NCBI RefSeq assembly: GCF_964019385.1
Contig: NC_088645.1
Coordinates: 11,446,492 to 11,510,491 of the forward strand
Origin: Sycon ciliatum
Lineage: Eukaryota > Porifera > Calcarea > Leucosolenida > Sycettidae
Direction of reading: 5' to 3'
Length of the DNA stretch: 64,000 bases
The position numbers and the translations under genes are program-made. The notes under the pieces are model-generated. The model did no database searches. It saw only the letters and a program-made list of their open reading frames with translations, and had not been told where the DNA came from. Of the stretch, positions 41,913 to 53,298 are shown one piece after another; position 1 is the stretch's first letter; each line of letters begins with the position of its first letter.

Positions 41913-42392
41913 ATGTGTCATCGTGAATGCTGCTGTGGGATGATCGCTGAAATGGGTGAAACTTAAAGTTGCAGTGGGCGTCGTAGTGCTCGAGGATGAC
42001 GAGCCCTACACAATAGAAGGAGACGAACCAGAAAACTTGATCATGAAGCTACACTGTTGGCCATTGCTGACACTAACTAACAGCAAGAAATATCTGCCAT
42101 AACTGTACACAAATGTACACGTTTCACTCTTCACTCGGGAGTCGTCAAATACTGACTCATAGCTTGCACTTGATCGTTGGGGCACACCAAAAACAACTTT
42201 CGGCAACACTGCCTGTTTGGGGAAGTTCTGGTCGAATCATCGGATGGATTTTCTGTCCTCGGACCCGGTCTTTGAAAATTCCACAAAATTCGGAGTGCAA
42301 AAGGTCTCTACTATTATTCGAAGGTTCAGCATAAGCAGGGCATTTATACCCATCAGAAATACCGATAATTATCTTCGACGTATACTTTTCAT

Positions 42393-43130
42393 CTCAATTC
42401 CGGTGACTGCATCAGTGCTGTGCGACACGACTGTCATCACCCCGTCACCTACATGTAAGTATCTTGGGCTCCACATCGATGAGCACCTGCCCTTCCGACC
42501 CCATATCTCCCACCTCTGTGATGAAATTAATAAGAAGCTAGGTGCTTTTAGGCGAGGCAGAGACAACCTGGACAGTAAGGCCCTCCGAGCGTTCTATCTC
42601 GGAGTTATACAGAGCAAATTAGAGTACGCAGCACATCATAATGTTCATTCATTACACGCCGCAGAATACGATAAGCTTCTAGGACTGAGCCGCCGAGCTG
42701 TTTCTGTTGTATTTGCCTACCCTTCCCGTGCTGGCATTGAGCCCATTTTGCGTTGTCGCAAACTCCACCCACTCAGCCTACGCCTCACTCTTTTAGCTTT
42801 TCATTTTTACTTTTCGGTGCATCAGATCCCTGCAGTCCCCTCATCTCCCAAATCTTTACGACCTGAAATGATGCTACCCACACTACCTCCCAAACCAGAG
42901 GCCAAACATCCAGTAGTCTCTTTCTCCCCCCATTCATGTCCCGTCCAGGCTCTACAGTCTCTCATTTTTTGGTGCTGTACGCTTTAATGCACTAACCGCT
43001 ATCATTCGATCCCAGCGTACTTGGCCTGCTTTTCGCGCTAGCTGCTCACAATTTCTTCTTGGGCACCCTGTAAGAAGGCCATAGGCCTGTTGGGTATACC
43101 CAAGAAAAATAACTACTACTACTACTACTA
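42393..43130 (+). mobile_element. 5'-truncated LINE (duplicate of 7431-8173)
   Basis: Same insertion point (after TATACTTTTCAT). The reverse transcriptase fragment ends at 42987 in a different frame from the first copy, and a 3-nt difference lies at SKLEY.AHHN. The (CTA)n tail is retained. Confidence 0.85.
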
Positions 43131-44008
43131 ATTGCCATGGCTTGTTTGTAGTTACAGGGGCAGGTAACATAATTGCCGTGTCACCTAGATACGTGACATA
43201 ATAGGCTATTGACAGTTCCATAGGCAAAAACAAATTTAATTACAAAGCAAAATGAGAAAAAGAGGAATACTGCTCTTGGCCCAGCGTGATTCGTATACAG
43301 GGCAGACACCACCATACCTATGATATAGAAACGGGTGAAGTTGATCTGCCACCATTGTCAAGCCTACCGCGCCGTCCCTAGCAGAACAGTATAGATCACG
43401 CGATATAAGGCAGACCTATTATGTTAAGAAGCTGGCTGCTCCAAGTGTAGGAGTTTGCTCCGGGCATCCTTTCAACAGACATGAAATTTGCCATTTTCCG
43501 AATATTTGTTTAGTGTACATGTAGGCAGCCCTACCTTACCACTTGTGTCATAACAAAGACATAAGCCTCTTTTACGGGCGAACAAAACACAATTTGCCAT
43601 GACGGCCTGGAGAATGGGAACACTACTTACATACCGAAAACAATTGCATGAAAGTTAGAATGCTGTAAGGAATGAGGATCCCACTCAAATACAGCAGAAG
43701 TATGTGAAGTGAGTATATGTACTGAGGTGACCGGAGAAAGGCGTACACTCTCATAGAAGGGGAATTCACGATGGGAAGTGACGTTATGTCTTCTAGCAAT
43801 GTTGTACTCCCATCAATTGTGTGCTATTATGTACAATTGTAACCATCGAAAAACAAACACAATTGTTCCGTAATAGAAGGTTCTCGAAGTACGAATATTG
43901 GAGGGATAACTAACTGAACAAAATGCTATTCTTGGATTAGCTGGTGAAATAATACTGATCGGTTCGGAAACCTGGGCAACTGAGGGATTTCGATGGCTTG
44001 AGTTGTGG
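43131..44008 (-). other. 3' flank of R5
   Basis: Duplicate of 8174-9160 without the 96-bp retroelement insert. No gene recognised. Confidence 0.5.
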
Positions 44009-44014
44009 TTCAAT

Positions 44015-44499
44015 CTAGGCCTTGACAGATTATGCTAATATTTTCGTGAAATTATGCTTTTCGCATTGCTGAAAAAATTGCAGAATTATGCTATTTTGAT
44101 GCTAAAAGTTATCATATTATGCCGCATTATGCTCACATTATGCTGCTAATGTATAATGATTCTGTGCAAAATAACAGGGGAATTTTTTTGTAGAGGGCGT
44201 TGTACTGTAGTAGCAAAAGTTCAACGGGGTCAACGCACCGTCCGACCTAGCTACGACCGTCACTGATTGTAGTGGACTGGACATGTTCTCAAGGGAGTCG
44301 TAAACCTACGACGACTTCCTGGTGCATCTACTTGTGCTTGTACTTGTAGAACATGTACAACTGTATGGAATTTGATGCGAACAGGCGGATTATTCCAATT
44401 TTATGCGATTCATATGCAATTTGCCTCGAATTATGCGATTATTCGATTTTGGCAGGAATTATGCGAAAAATTCTGCTAGCATAATCTGTCGAGGCCTAG
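44015..44499. mobile_element. MITE at the R5 stop codon
   Basis: Duplicate of 9167-9653, TTCAAT repeats at 44009-44014 and 44500-44505. The R5 stop codon (44503-44501) lies in the right target repeat. Confidence 0.85.
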
Positions 44500-44500
44500 T

Positions 44501-45969
44501 TCAATCATTCGCATCAGCTTTCGGGCAGTCACCTTTAGTGAGAGATGAATAAACAGCATGTGCGACGGGCATCAACACCGTGTTGTATTGCTCCGAGTGT
44601 GTAGTATTACAGATAACCAAGCCATGACGATGGGGGCTGCTTTCAGCAGGAGTTTCCACTCCGCCGGCAGTGTTGCTATGGGTACCAAGGCTCTCGTAAG
44701 TGCTGGGTTGCAGTTGTGCGCTTGTAGACAGCGGCATGTAGTGAGATCCTTGTGCATGGGTGCTGGTGACATCAGATGTGTTCACATTAGAATACGTAGA
44801 ATCGTCTTTCTGTAAGCCAATTGAAGATGCCATGGGCACATACTCATCCATATGGGTGTGTATTTTGCCGTCGGACCGAGAAAAAGACGTCGGTGTCCTC
44901 ACAGTAATGGCTGCTCCCTTGTCAGTAGAAGATTTACCGCTGTGAGTGTCGTTGCTTTGGAGATCGATACTTTGGTATGGGTGAGGTTGTGTTTGCATAC
45001 TTGTTGACAGTGATGTGTATTGTGGCAGTTGTTCTTCATCACTAATGTCTGCATGTGTCTCCCGACCAGCCGACAGGGAAACGTGAGTGTGTACGGTATT
45101 CAATGAATCCATGTGCACATACTCATCCCCATGGTAGTGGTTTGCAGCGTCAGTGATGGCAGGCGACCAAGTCGTGCTGGCGGAATTGTTTTCTTCATTC
45201 GGAGCTTCAATATCGATATAGTAAGGACTCTCAGACGAATTTATAAACGCTCTATTGGATGCTTCAGGCCTAGTTGGGAGTGTCCGTGGGACACGACAGT
45301 TGCACAGTTGCTCATTCTGCAACCCTGATTGGCCAGCTGCGGACAGGGAATCACGCTGCTTGATTCGATGTAGAAGTATCACGAATACAGACAGCGTCAG
45401 GAGGAGCAAAGGCACAACGATGCCCAGGATAATACCGGTTGATGGCCCTGTTTTTACAATGATGCGGCTATCCAAAAATTCTGTACTGCTAGGCTTTGAT
45501 GTGGATGGGGAAGACGATTCAGCGAAGTCTCCTGTAGCGGCTGTGTGTTTGGTTAAACTGCTGGTAAGTGCTGCACTCTTAATTGCGAGAGACGATATAG
45601 AAACCCTTGTACTTGTGGCTGCTTCTGACGTGGGCAATCGAACAAACTCAGTAGCAGTTTGTGCAGCAGAGGACAATATGTCCTTACTTCTGTCAGAAAT
45701 GGTTGGTGGACTGGGATTTGTAGTAAGTGTCGCTGTAGTTGCTTCAGTGGTAACCACCAGAGAAACAGCAGTAGTTGCGGTAGGCTTTGCATTGGTGCTC
45801 GGAAGGGCAGAGGTTGCAGCTTGTGTTGGAGTAGTGGTTGGACACGTGTGGTTAGATGCAGTACCACAATAGTATTGATAGTGATTTTTACCACTCGCTC
45901 CTAATGCAGGACAGCTTTGATAGAGTGTTTGGCAGTTGCCACATGCAGCTTGTCCGCACGCATCTGATG
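44501..45969 (-). CDS. R5 receptor exon 3, A type (terminal exon)
   Basis: 1469 nt, 488 residues and TGA, acceptor TTCTGCAG before 45969. Differs from R2 at about 19 positions, nearly all in the cytoplasmic tail (for example SAGRETHAD for SADLETHAD, HYMPL for HYIPL, EQYNTVL). Cys module, stalk and helix are almost unchanged. All ten tail tyrosines are kept. With 49791-50300 and 51149-51230 it gives 2061 nt (686 aa). Predicted single-pass surface receptor signalling through tyrosine phosphorylation. Confidence 0.85.
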
Positions 45970-46532
45970 CTGCAGAATGAAAAACATAAATACCAGGTAG
46001 AAGTATCATTGAACGCTGATGGTGAGCCAATGTGATTAGGACAAAAATGTTACGAATGTTACGAACTCAGGGCGACGAATGTCTCAGTACTCGCATTCGC
46101 TGACTGTATATGATCTGGTTACATTTGTGGACAGTTAGTCATAACTCATAACATCTCGTAAATCACAATTTCGAATTTGAAACTTCGCAGGCACGCGGTG
46201 AGGTTATCATCCGTCTTTCTGTATGTAGCCCGTTAATCGACTGATGACCGTGAAAAATGTAAAAAGAGAACGGTTTCGGACATAATTTCCCTTGCATGAT
46301 TCATTTCCCAATGTTTTGATTCAGCTCTTCACCATGGTGTAGTGATTAGGAATGGTAACCATGGTAACCGAACATGTTGGTCTTCCGTCAAAGAGGATCT
46401 GGAAGGTTCTGGACCTTGAAGAATGTCTAAATATATTGAGCAAGTTTACTTTTATAACATTTATTTTTATGAAAGTACACATGCCTACATAGAACAGAAG
46501 AGAGTAACAACAACAAAAACAACAACAACCAG

Positions 46533-46575
<43 letters not shown>

Positions 46576-47006
46576 GCAAGAGAAATTAGGGGACTGCAAA
46601 GGGAGTGTAGATGCCATAAAGCTGTGCATGTGAGGTGAGGTGCGCTCCCCCGTCCAATGGTCTAAAAACAGTACTTTTAGTTCTCTGGACGAGTGAATAC
46701 CGCAGCGTTTTGGACGTCGTTTTTACCCATACCTACATTTATGAACGTCCCACTTGAGATGAAATTCGTGATGATGCACCTGTGGCCGAGTAGTTATCTC
46801 CTGCGCTGTGCCAAACCGGATGGGCTCGGCCTCAATTCCCACCAATTTTCGAAAAAAAAGAGGGCCAAAGGTTTTCTAGGTGTCTCGGGGAAAGAAGTTG
46901 AAATGATTGTATCAGGCATGAGCAAAATGTACTTGAAGTAATTACTTTCTCCAAACAGCCCACACGTTACTAAGGAACGTACCACCATCAGGCTTGGTAT
47001 CTGCAG
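45970..47006 (-). other. R5 intron 2 with a (CAA)n tract at about 46507-46576
   Basis: Duplicate of 11124-12177 with a shorter CAA tract. No coding feature. Confidence 0.6.
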
Positions 47007-47008
47007 TA

Positions 47009-47207
47009 GGGTCCGGCGGATTCTGCCTGCAGAAAAATTGGCAGAATTCGGTACTCTTTCTGGTAAGTTTCATGCCTGTTTGGTATGTGGATAAAAAAAT
47101 GGAGCAGAATTCGAGAAATTGCCCGCCATAAGGTTTGTATGGTTCTGCCAATTTCACTGCTTTTCGAGCAGAATCTGCCACCTTTTCGAGCAGAATCCTC
47201 GGGTCCC
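47009..47207. mobile_element. 199-bp MITE (duplicate of 12180-12378)
   Basis: Left end GGGTCCGGCGGATTCTGC pairs better with the right end than in the R2 copy. TA on both sides. Confidence 0.7.
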
Positions 47208-48103
47208 TAATCAGCAGGGATTTCCCCTCTTTGGAGATCGTTGCTATGTGGACCAAGACATTCGTAATGGTTGCCATGTGCTTGTGTGCACGTGGATAAT
47301 AACATGTAGTTTCGTTCCTGCGCTTCAGCACTGGCATGTTCAGCTGTCTCTAGATCAGCATACAGCGAATCTTGTGTTTCTTCAATATTAGATAGTGCCA
47401 TTGACACCTGTGCATGGACACAATCCTGCTTTGTGCCGTCCGTCATGGAGCAGAACGTGAGTGTGTTTGCGGTGATGTTCTCGTTCGTAGAGTCTATGGG
47501 TCCAATAAAGTATGGGCTCTGGGATGTATTAGTTGCTACTTAGGCGTATTGAGGGGGGGGGGGGGGAGGGGCGGACTGTGGTATACGGGGTGTGGTTGGA
47601 GTCTGCAAGCTATCAGCTTTTAAATTTTCTCGTCGAGATTGGCCGTTTGCTGAGAGGGATTCGTGCTCAATTCGATACGGAAGTACGAGTAAAATGGAGA
47701 GAGTGAGGAGAAGCAAGGGAATACTGAAGCCTGGAGTAAGACCATTTGCTTGCGCTGTTGGTGGAAGAATAATGATCCTCTCCGCGGCTGTTGATGGAGA
47801 GGGTTTAGCTGCAGCAACTGTGTTGGCGTTAGTCCGTAGAGTAGTAATGGCAGACAATATAGCTCTTGTGGAGGTGTTAGAGTAGCGCCACTTGTTGCTT
47901 GAGGTACTATAGAGGTTTAAACTAGAGGAGAGAGTGTACTTCGTGTAGTGAGGTGCACTGGAGTAGTCGTTGGACACGTGTAGTAGTAGATGCAGTAGTA
48001 CAATAGCATTGGAAGGGAGTTTTACCAGTTACTTCTAGCCCAGGACAGCTTTGATAGAGCGTCTGGCAGTCGCTACATGCACCATGGTCGCACGCATTAC
48101 ACG
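47208..48103 (-). pseudogene. R5 P exon, frameshifted, acceptor intact
   Basis: Acceptor AG at 48105-48104. Reads A-C-N-A-C-D-H-G-A-C (one extra Cys compared with R2) and reaches a stop at 47922 after 59 residues. Helix and tail follow in other frames; the G-run near 47553 is longer than in R2. Could act as an alternative terminal exon giving a soluble product. Confidence 0.75.
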
Positions 48104-48149
48104 CTACAGTAATAAGTTCAGAAAGTAACATATTACGAAAGATGTTACA

Positions 48150-48545
48150 AGGGCGGTGATTAGTAAAGAATGTGTCTTCTCCGAACGTCGGAACTCGCGC
48201 TTTCTGCCGTCTGACTTGACACTTGACTGACTCACGCCTCACAACGAAGAGCACTACCGGGGTACATAATGCACTGTTCTCAGCAGAGCAGAAATTTCAT
48301 GAGAACACTCCAGCTCGATTGATGAAGAGGTTGGTGCGACACACAATTGCCAAGCTCAATTGATGAGGTGTGAATTCCCCGAAACACTCTGTATTGAGAG
48401 GGGAGTGGTGCTGTCTTGAAGGTTTGCGGAGTGGAAGGTTAGGCGGGCTTCTCGTGTGCTCCAGACGCAGTCGTGAGACAGTCAAGTGTCAAGTCAGTCG
48501 GCAGGAAGCAAGCGCTCCGACGTTCGGAGCAGATTATTTCTTTAC
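48150..48545. repeat. Imperfect inverted repeat next to the R5 P exon
   Basis: Duplicate of 13330-13712. Confidence 0.55.
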
Positions 48546-48951
48546 AAAAAGTAGCCGATTGTCATAGGAAATACATAATGTAAACAGATTAGGCACTTCA
48601 TTTTTTTCAAAGAACACAACATCAAAGTTCCAATCCTGAGGACAGAGCCTGCGGTCACCATTATTTTGGCTACTATCTTCAAAGAGATTCACTTTTACTC
48701 CGAGGTATATTCGAATCTTTCGAATCAAAGAGTCTATTCGACGTATCGGAGAAAGAAGTTGAACAATGCTTCACTGAAACAAAATCTATTATGGTGCTCC
48801 AAACACCCCGCACATTACAAAAATATCAAAGTCATGGCATCGGTTATTGATAATGGAAATTATCTTTTGTTTTCTTGCTTTGCGAGCTGGTTGCCTTTTT
48901 TCTGGACTCCCTCGATTTCATCATTCGTTGAGTCGTACCTGCCTTTCCGTT

Positions 48952-49332
48952 ATGCCTCCAAAGAAATCCAACGCTCCCTCGGCAGCGCAGCTGGTACCTC
49001 CAAGGTGAAAATCCAAGGCCCCCTCGGCAGCGCAGCTGAGCGTGGAGCTCAATTCAATGAGGGAAAAGTTTAAGGCGGAAAAGGAAGAGAGCGCCCTGAG
49101 AATCAGGCTCCTCGAGGGACAGCTGGAACGGGGAAACGAGTCGTCCTCGTCCAAGCGTAAACGTCGTAATGCTTCTGTCTCGCCGTCGTCTTCATCGTCT
49201 TCGTCATCATCTTCTTCATCGTCCTCGTCATCTGATTCGTCTGACTCGTCGGACGACTCAAGCCGGAAGTTTTGTTTTCTTGCTGTGGCTGTCCCCGCAG
49301 TTGTTTATTCTGTGATGAGTGTGTGTGTATGA
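48952..49332 (+). pseudogene. Plus-strand Ser-rich fragment in R5 intron 2
   Basis: Duplicate of 14121-14480. In-frame TGA after 18 codons (R2 has TAA one codon later). The KSxAPSAAQL repeat, predicted coiled coil, basic patch and Ser run are otherwise kept, followed by a CCCCGCAG sequence that could serve as an acceptor and by a GT repeat. Confidence 0.4.
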
Positions 49333-49790
49333 GTGTGTGTGTGTGAGAGAGAGAGTGTGTGTGTGTGTGTGTAGGTGTGGTGTCGGAGTCCTTCGCGAGG
49401 CTTTGCAAGCCCGCGAGTGGACCAAACTACCGCACGAAGACGACGACTTGGAACGACTCTGAGCATTGGCTCATGGAATGTTCGCTCTGTTGATGAGAGT
49501 GATGGAACACTTCTAGCGGCAGCCGTGAGAGGAATCGTTTCCGATGATAAGCCAGATCCATAGCTGCTGGAGATGGCTCTCTCGAACATGGTCCCGCTCG
49601 TCGTTTTATATTGTCGGCCCCGTAAGGGGACACGTGACCGTAATGGCAGTGTTTACCAGGACCAGGACCAGGAGGTGTGTGTGTGTACCTGTATGTGTGT
49701 GAGTATGTGTGCAGTATTGACTTGTGAGTGAGAAAAGAACGGTTATTGATAATGGAAATCATTAGTGTGCACCAAATAACTCATGCTTAC

Positions 49791-50300
49791 CACGGATGGT
49801 CATGGTGACAGGAGGCTCCACAGCAGCACCAAAGGCAAACGTCACTAAGACACGTGGTGAGCTGTCTTGCGGCAAGACCCATGTGACTTCCGGAAAGGCA
49901 GCTTTATAGGTCATTGAGCAGCCGGCTTCCATGGTGATCCCGAAGATATATACTTCAGTAACATTGCTGGTACTAGATATGTAGTCCTTAAGGCGCACCC
50001 CAGTCCATGTTGCAACGTTCCCTATATGTTTCCCCAGCGGAATGCGTTCAGAGGCAATCTGATACTTTCCCCCAGGGAATTCCTTCAATAGCACCAACTT
50101 CGGGTTGCACAATTGTTGAGACACATATGCAGTAATATCAATCTGGACAAATAGACAGCTGCTGTAGAAGGATATGTTCGGGAAAGGAAGAAATGTCCGT
50201 GGCTGGCGAATTGATGAAGCACCAGGCGCACTTTCCAGCTTCATATGATTGTCAATGGTCAAATTTCCTGGACTTTGTGACCGTGTGCATGTTGGTGATA
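49791..50300 (-). CDS. R5 receptor exon 2: variable ectodomain
   Basis: 510 nt, phase 1/1, acceptor CCACCTCCAG, donor GTAAGC. 170 residues. The N-terminal part (SPGNLTIDNHMKLESAPG) matches R3, the middle (KDYISSTSNVTEVYIFGI) matches R2, and the end (VTFAFGAA, KHELFGAH frame) is closer to R1 and R4. This is a mosaic pattern. Confidence 0.85.
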
Positions 50301-50405
50301 CTGGAGGTGGGAGAGAGACATGTAACAACATTACCTACCCGGTTATGATGTACACACCCATACACAGATACACATGCCCATGTACTCGTTCATAACGTTA
50401 TGTGC

Positions 50406-50544
50406 ACATGCCCCCACCCCACCCCCAGATGCACACACACATACACACACGCCTACACGCACACGCACACACATTCCCTTTCTCTCTCTAGCAACCACGC
50501 ATACCTACACATACGCACACACAAGCACGAACACACACACGCGC

Positions 50545-50575
<31 letters not shown>

Positions 50576-50577
50576 AC
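50406..50577. repeat. (CA)n/(CT)n microsatellite, R5 intron 1
   Basis: Variant of the intron 1 tract, with the C-run broken by A residues. Confidence 0.9.
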
Positions 50578-50666
50578 GTCACGTACTCGCGCAACTATAG
50601 ATATGCACCCGCACTTCTTCAGTGTCAGAAAAGTGATTGGTTGTGTTCGTGCGATACAGTGTGCAG

Positions 50667-50963
50667 ATGGCGTCAAGAAAGGGATCATTAAGGCCACGTC
50701 GTACTCTCAGCAAACGAAGTCTTGAAGCATGTCCGCAACGAGAAATCATGCGAGAAGCAACCAATACCCTCCAAAGTATAGACTTGAAGCTCCTACAAGG
50801 TCGGCCATTCACCTGTTTCGTTGTAGACGGTCTGCACTTGCCAATTCAAATAAGTAAAAATTATACTTGCGTACATCGTTTCCCCGTAGTTGGATGTACA
50901 GTATATATACACTGGGTAGCGCACCTGGTCAAAAGTCGTCTAGTGAATGCACTTGTTATGTAG
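50667..50963 (+). other. Short plus-strand ORF in R5 intron 1
   Basis: 99 codons, equivalent of 3973-4266, with about ten residue changes in the first 60. Confidence 0.25.
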
Positions 50964-51148
50964 TGATGTTGCTATTCAGATATGTGAAACGTATTTGGAT
51001 AGATTAATAAGGGGTAAGCAGCGGCATTCGGCCGTGTACAGATTTTTCATCAACCAACACACCATGACTACGCTCTCCGGCCAATAGGTAAGGTAAGGTA
51101 TTTGTTCTCACGCTAGGATAATCGTGATCCTTTTAAGGATAATCTTAC

Positions 51149-51230
51149 CTGTTGCTCCAGTTTGCGGTAGCATCACTACGAACATTCCTACAGCAAACAC
51201 CACGACCAGTACCCTGTGAATATACTTCAT
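51149..51230 (-). CDS. R5 receptor exon 1: signal peptide
   Basis: 82 nt, ATG at 51230, donor GTAAGA, phase 1. MKYIHRVLVVVFAVGMFVVM then LPQTGAT. Its start resembles R1/R4 (MKYIHRVL) and its core resembles R2 (VVFAVGMFVVM), another sign of exchange between units. Confidence 0.85.
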
Positions 51231-52559
51231 TTTCTCCACTTGCTGGTGGCAGTACTTCTGTCTATGTATCTATAGTTCAATACTACAAAGGAAGGTGGAA
51301 CAGTTTGTTATTGCAGCTTCGAGTATCACGCTCGTGCTATCATCAGGCAAAAACCTAGACCATTGCTAAGCAGGTTGTATTGAACGGGCCGTGACTGGAA
51401 ACGTTCAATAACAGCTACCTCCGTGACTTCATCTGTCCGAGAAAAAGGTCCAGGTTGCCTATAAGTGAATTAAATTCTCTTAGTACAGGCTTTGCAGCGA
51501 AGATGTTACGATACGTGCTAAGTTTCAGGATGCCTGCGAATGGCCTGTGTGAACTGGCCGTGGGACCGGAAGTTGGTTGGTTTATTTTAATTCGCACGAT
51601 AAACGGGAACTAGGCCCAATTATATAAAGGCGAAAGTTCATAGTAATAGATGCGGGCAGGTGTCAACCCTAAGCGCTAGGCATTGTATGTGCGACCTGAT
51701 CATTCCCGGGGATGATAAAGCGTTATTGTCTGAAGCGATAACATATTTAGACTTGCCAGACTAGCTAGGGCTTGCTCAATACCCTACTCGATGATCTGCT
51801 GTAGATCTTCTTTTCATCTCGTTAAACGTCTCGCGGCCAGTGGCCAAACATTTCAGTTGCGAGGTGGTTTAAGCATGGATCCCTTATTAGTGGCTCGTGC
51901 ATGGCATAAGGCTTCTGCAAGTAAGCTGAAGCGTGTTACATTTGTTCATAGTCCTGGTTCGACGGCATGGACGAAGAGGACGAAGTTGATTTCCTGCAGG
52001 AAATGACGTATATGTACGTTGGCGTTGAAGAGCAAGGACATTCATTTCTAGGTGGTATTTAGCACAACCACCTACAACATAATCCATACCTTGTTCTCCT
52101 CAGTTGTAAAAAGCAGTACTTGTCCATCTTTCTTGTGATGATAAGCATTTCATTTCATGGGATACTGGAGATCTGAAAGTGAACTTTTGGAATGAAATGT
52201 TCTCAGGCTCATCAACGATGGCAGCACCTTCCCAAAGATGCAAAAGTAACATTATTTCGCAACTTATGATTTTCTCAACCATGCCAAAACAAGTGAAAGC
52301 CACTGAAATCGCATCCATATTTTCAGAAAAGCTCAAAAGTAGGTGATAACGCAACTCTAAATGAGCGAGTTCTTGTGCATATTATCATGACAGCATTGCC
52401 AGTGCTGCCACGTTATATATGTATGGTTGGCCTCATTTCCTCTGTACTTGGCTGATGAGTCCACAAAGGGCGAAACAGTTCTGTCCGCAGATTGAGTATA
52501 TGTATGTATTATGTATGTACATGTACTCTGTGTCCAGTGGACAGAGCCAGTAATACAAT
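51231..52559. other. R5 5' flank, no gene recognised
   Basis: Like the R1 and R4 flanks, unlike the R2 flank. Presumed promoter region. Confidence 0.5.
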
Positions 52560-53298
52560 GATCACACGGCAATGAAGCAAACAAATCTCCTTTCCGACTC
52601 CGATACTCGGATATATTCTAGTGAATGCTAGTCTTGGTCAGGTGCTGTCTGCTGAGTGTTTCACATGAAACTCCGAGTAGCGGCGGAAAAAGATTTATTT
52701 GCTTCATGGCTGTGTTAAGAACTGAGATGGTGAGCCATGGACAAAAAAATTGTAACATGGAAATTGTGGGCACAAGTTTTGTGCTAGATTGTGCACGTCT
52801 GACTGTTCAAAATCTGGTTAAGTCGGTGGACTCGATCGCATAAATTGTGCCCACAATTTCCATGTTACAATTTCATTGCTGTGTGATCATTGTATGTACA
52901 TGTACATAGTATTAGATAAACATTGTTTTGTTGACAGCATCAAGTATTTATTATTTAAAAGATTTCCCAAAGGCATAGTCTATGTTGTTGATTGACAGCA
53001 TGTTACAAGGTGGAGGACCACTGTGTTTGGAAACTGTGACCTCACTACAACCATCCGCGGTTGGCTGAACCAGTTCAAATGGTCGCAAGACCGGGGCTCT
53101 GCCAACCGTGGATGGTTGTAGTAAGGTCACTGTTTCCGAACACAGTGGCCATCCGCTTTCTAACATGCTGTCATGTACATGCACATGACCTTTGTACGCA
53201 TGTCAACAAACAATGGATCACTCGTAGGGTTTTGCTACTTTAGTTTCATGCACTGTGTGAAATCATCAGGAAAACAATATTCAATGCTTTTTGCACTT
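52560..53298. repeat. Foldback cluster, third copy, right end replaced
   Basis: Hairpins (a) to (c) are present. A 60-bp insertion follows the first GACAGCA near 52940, and hairpin (d) is cut off where the hAT-related segment begins. Confidence 0.75.
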
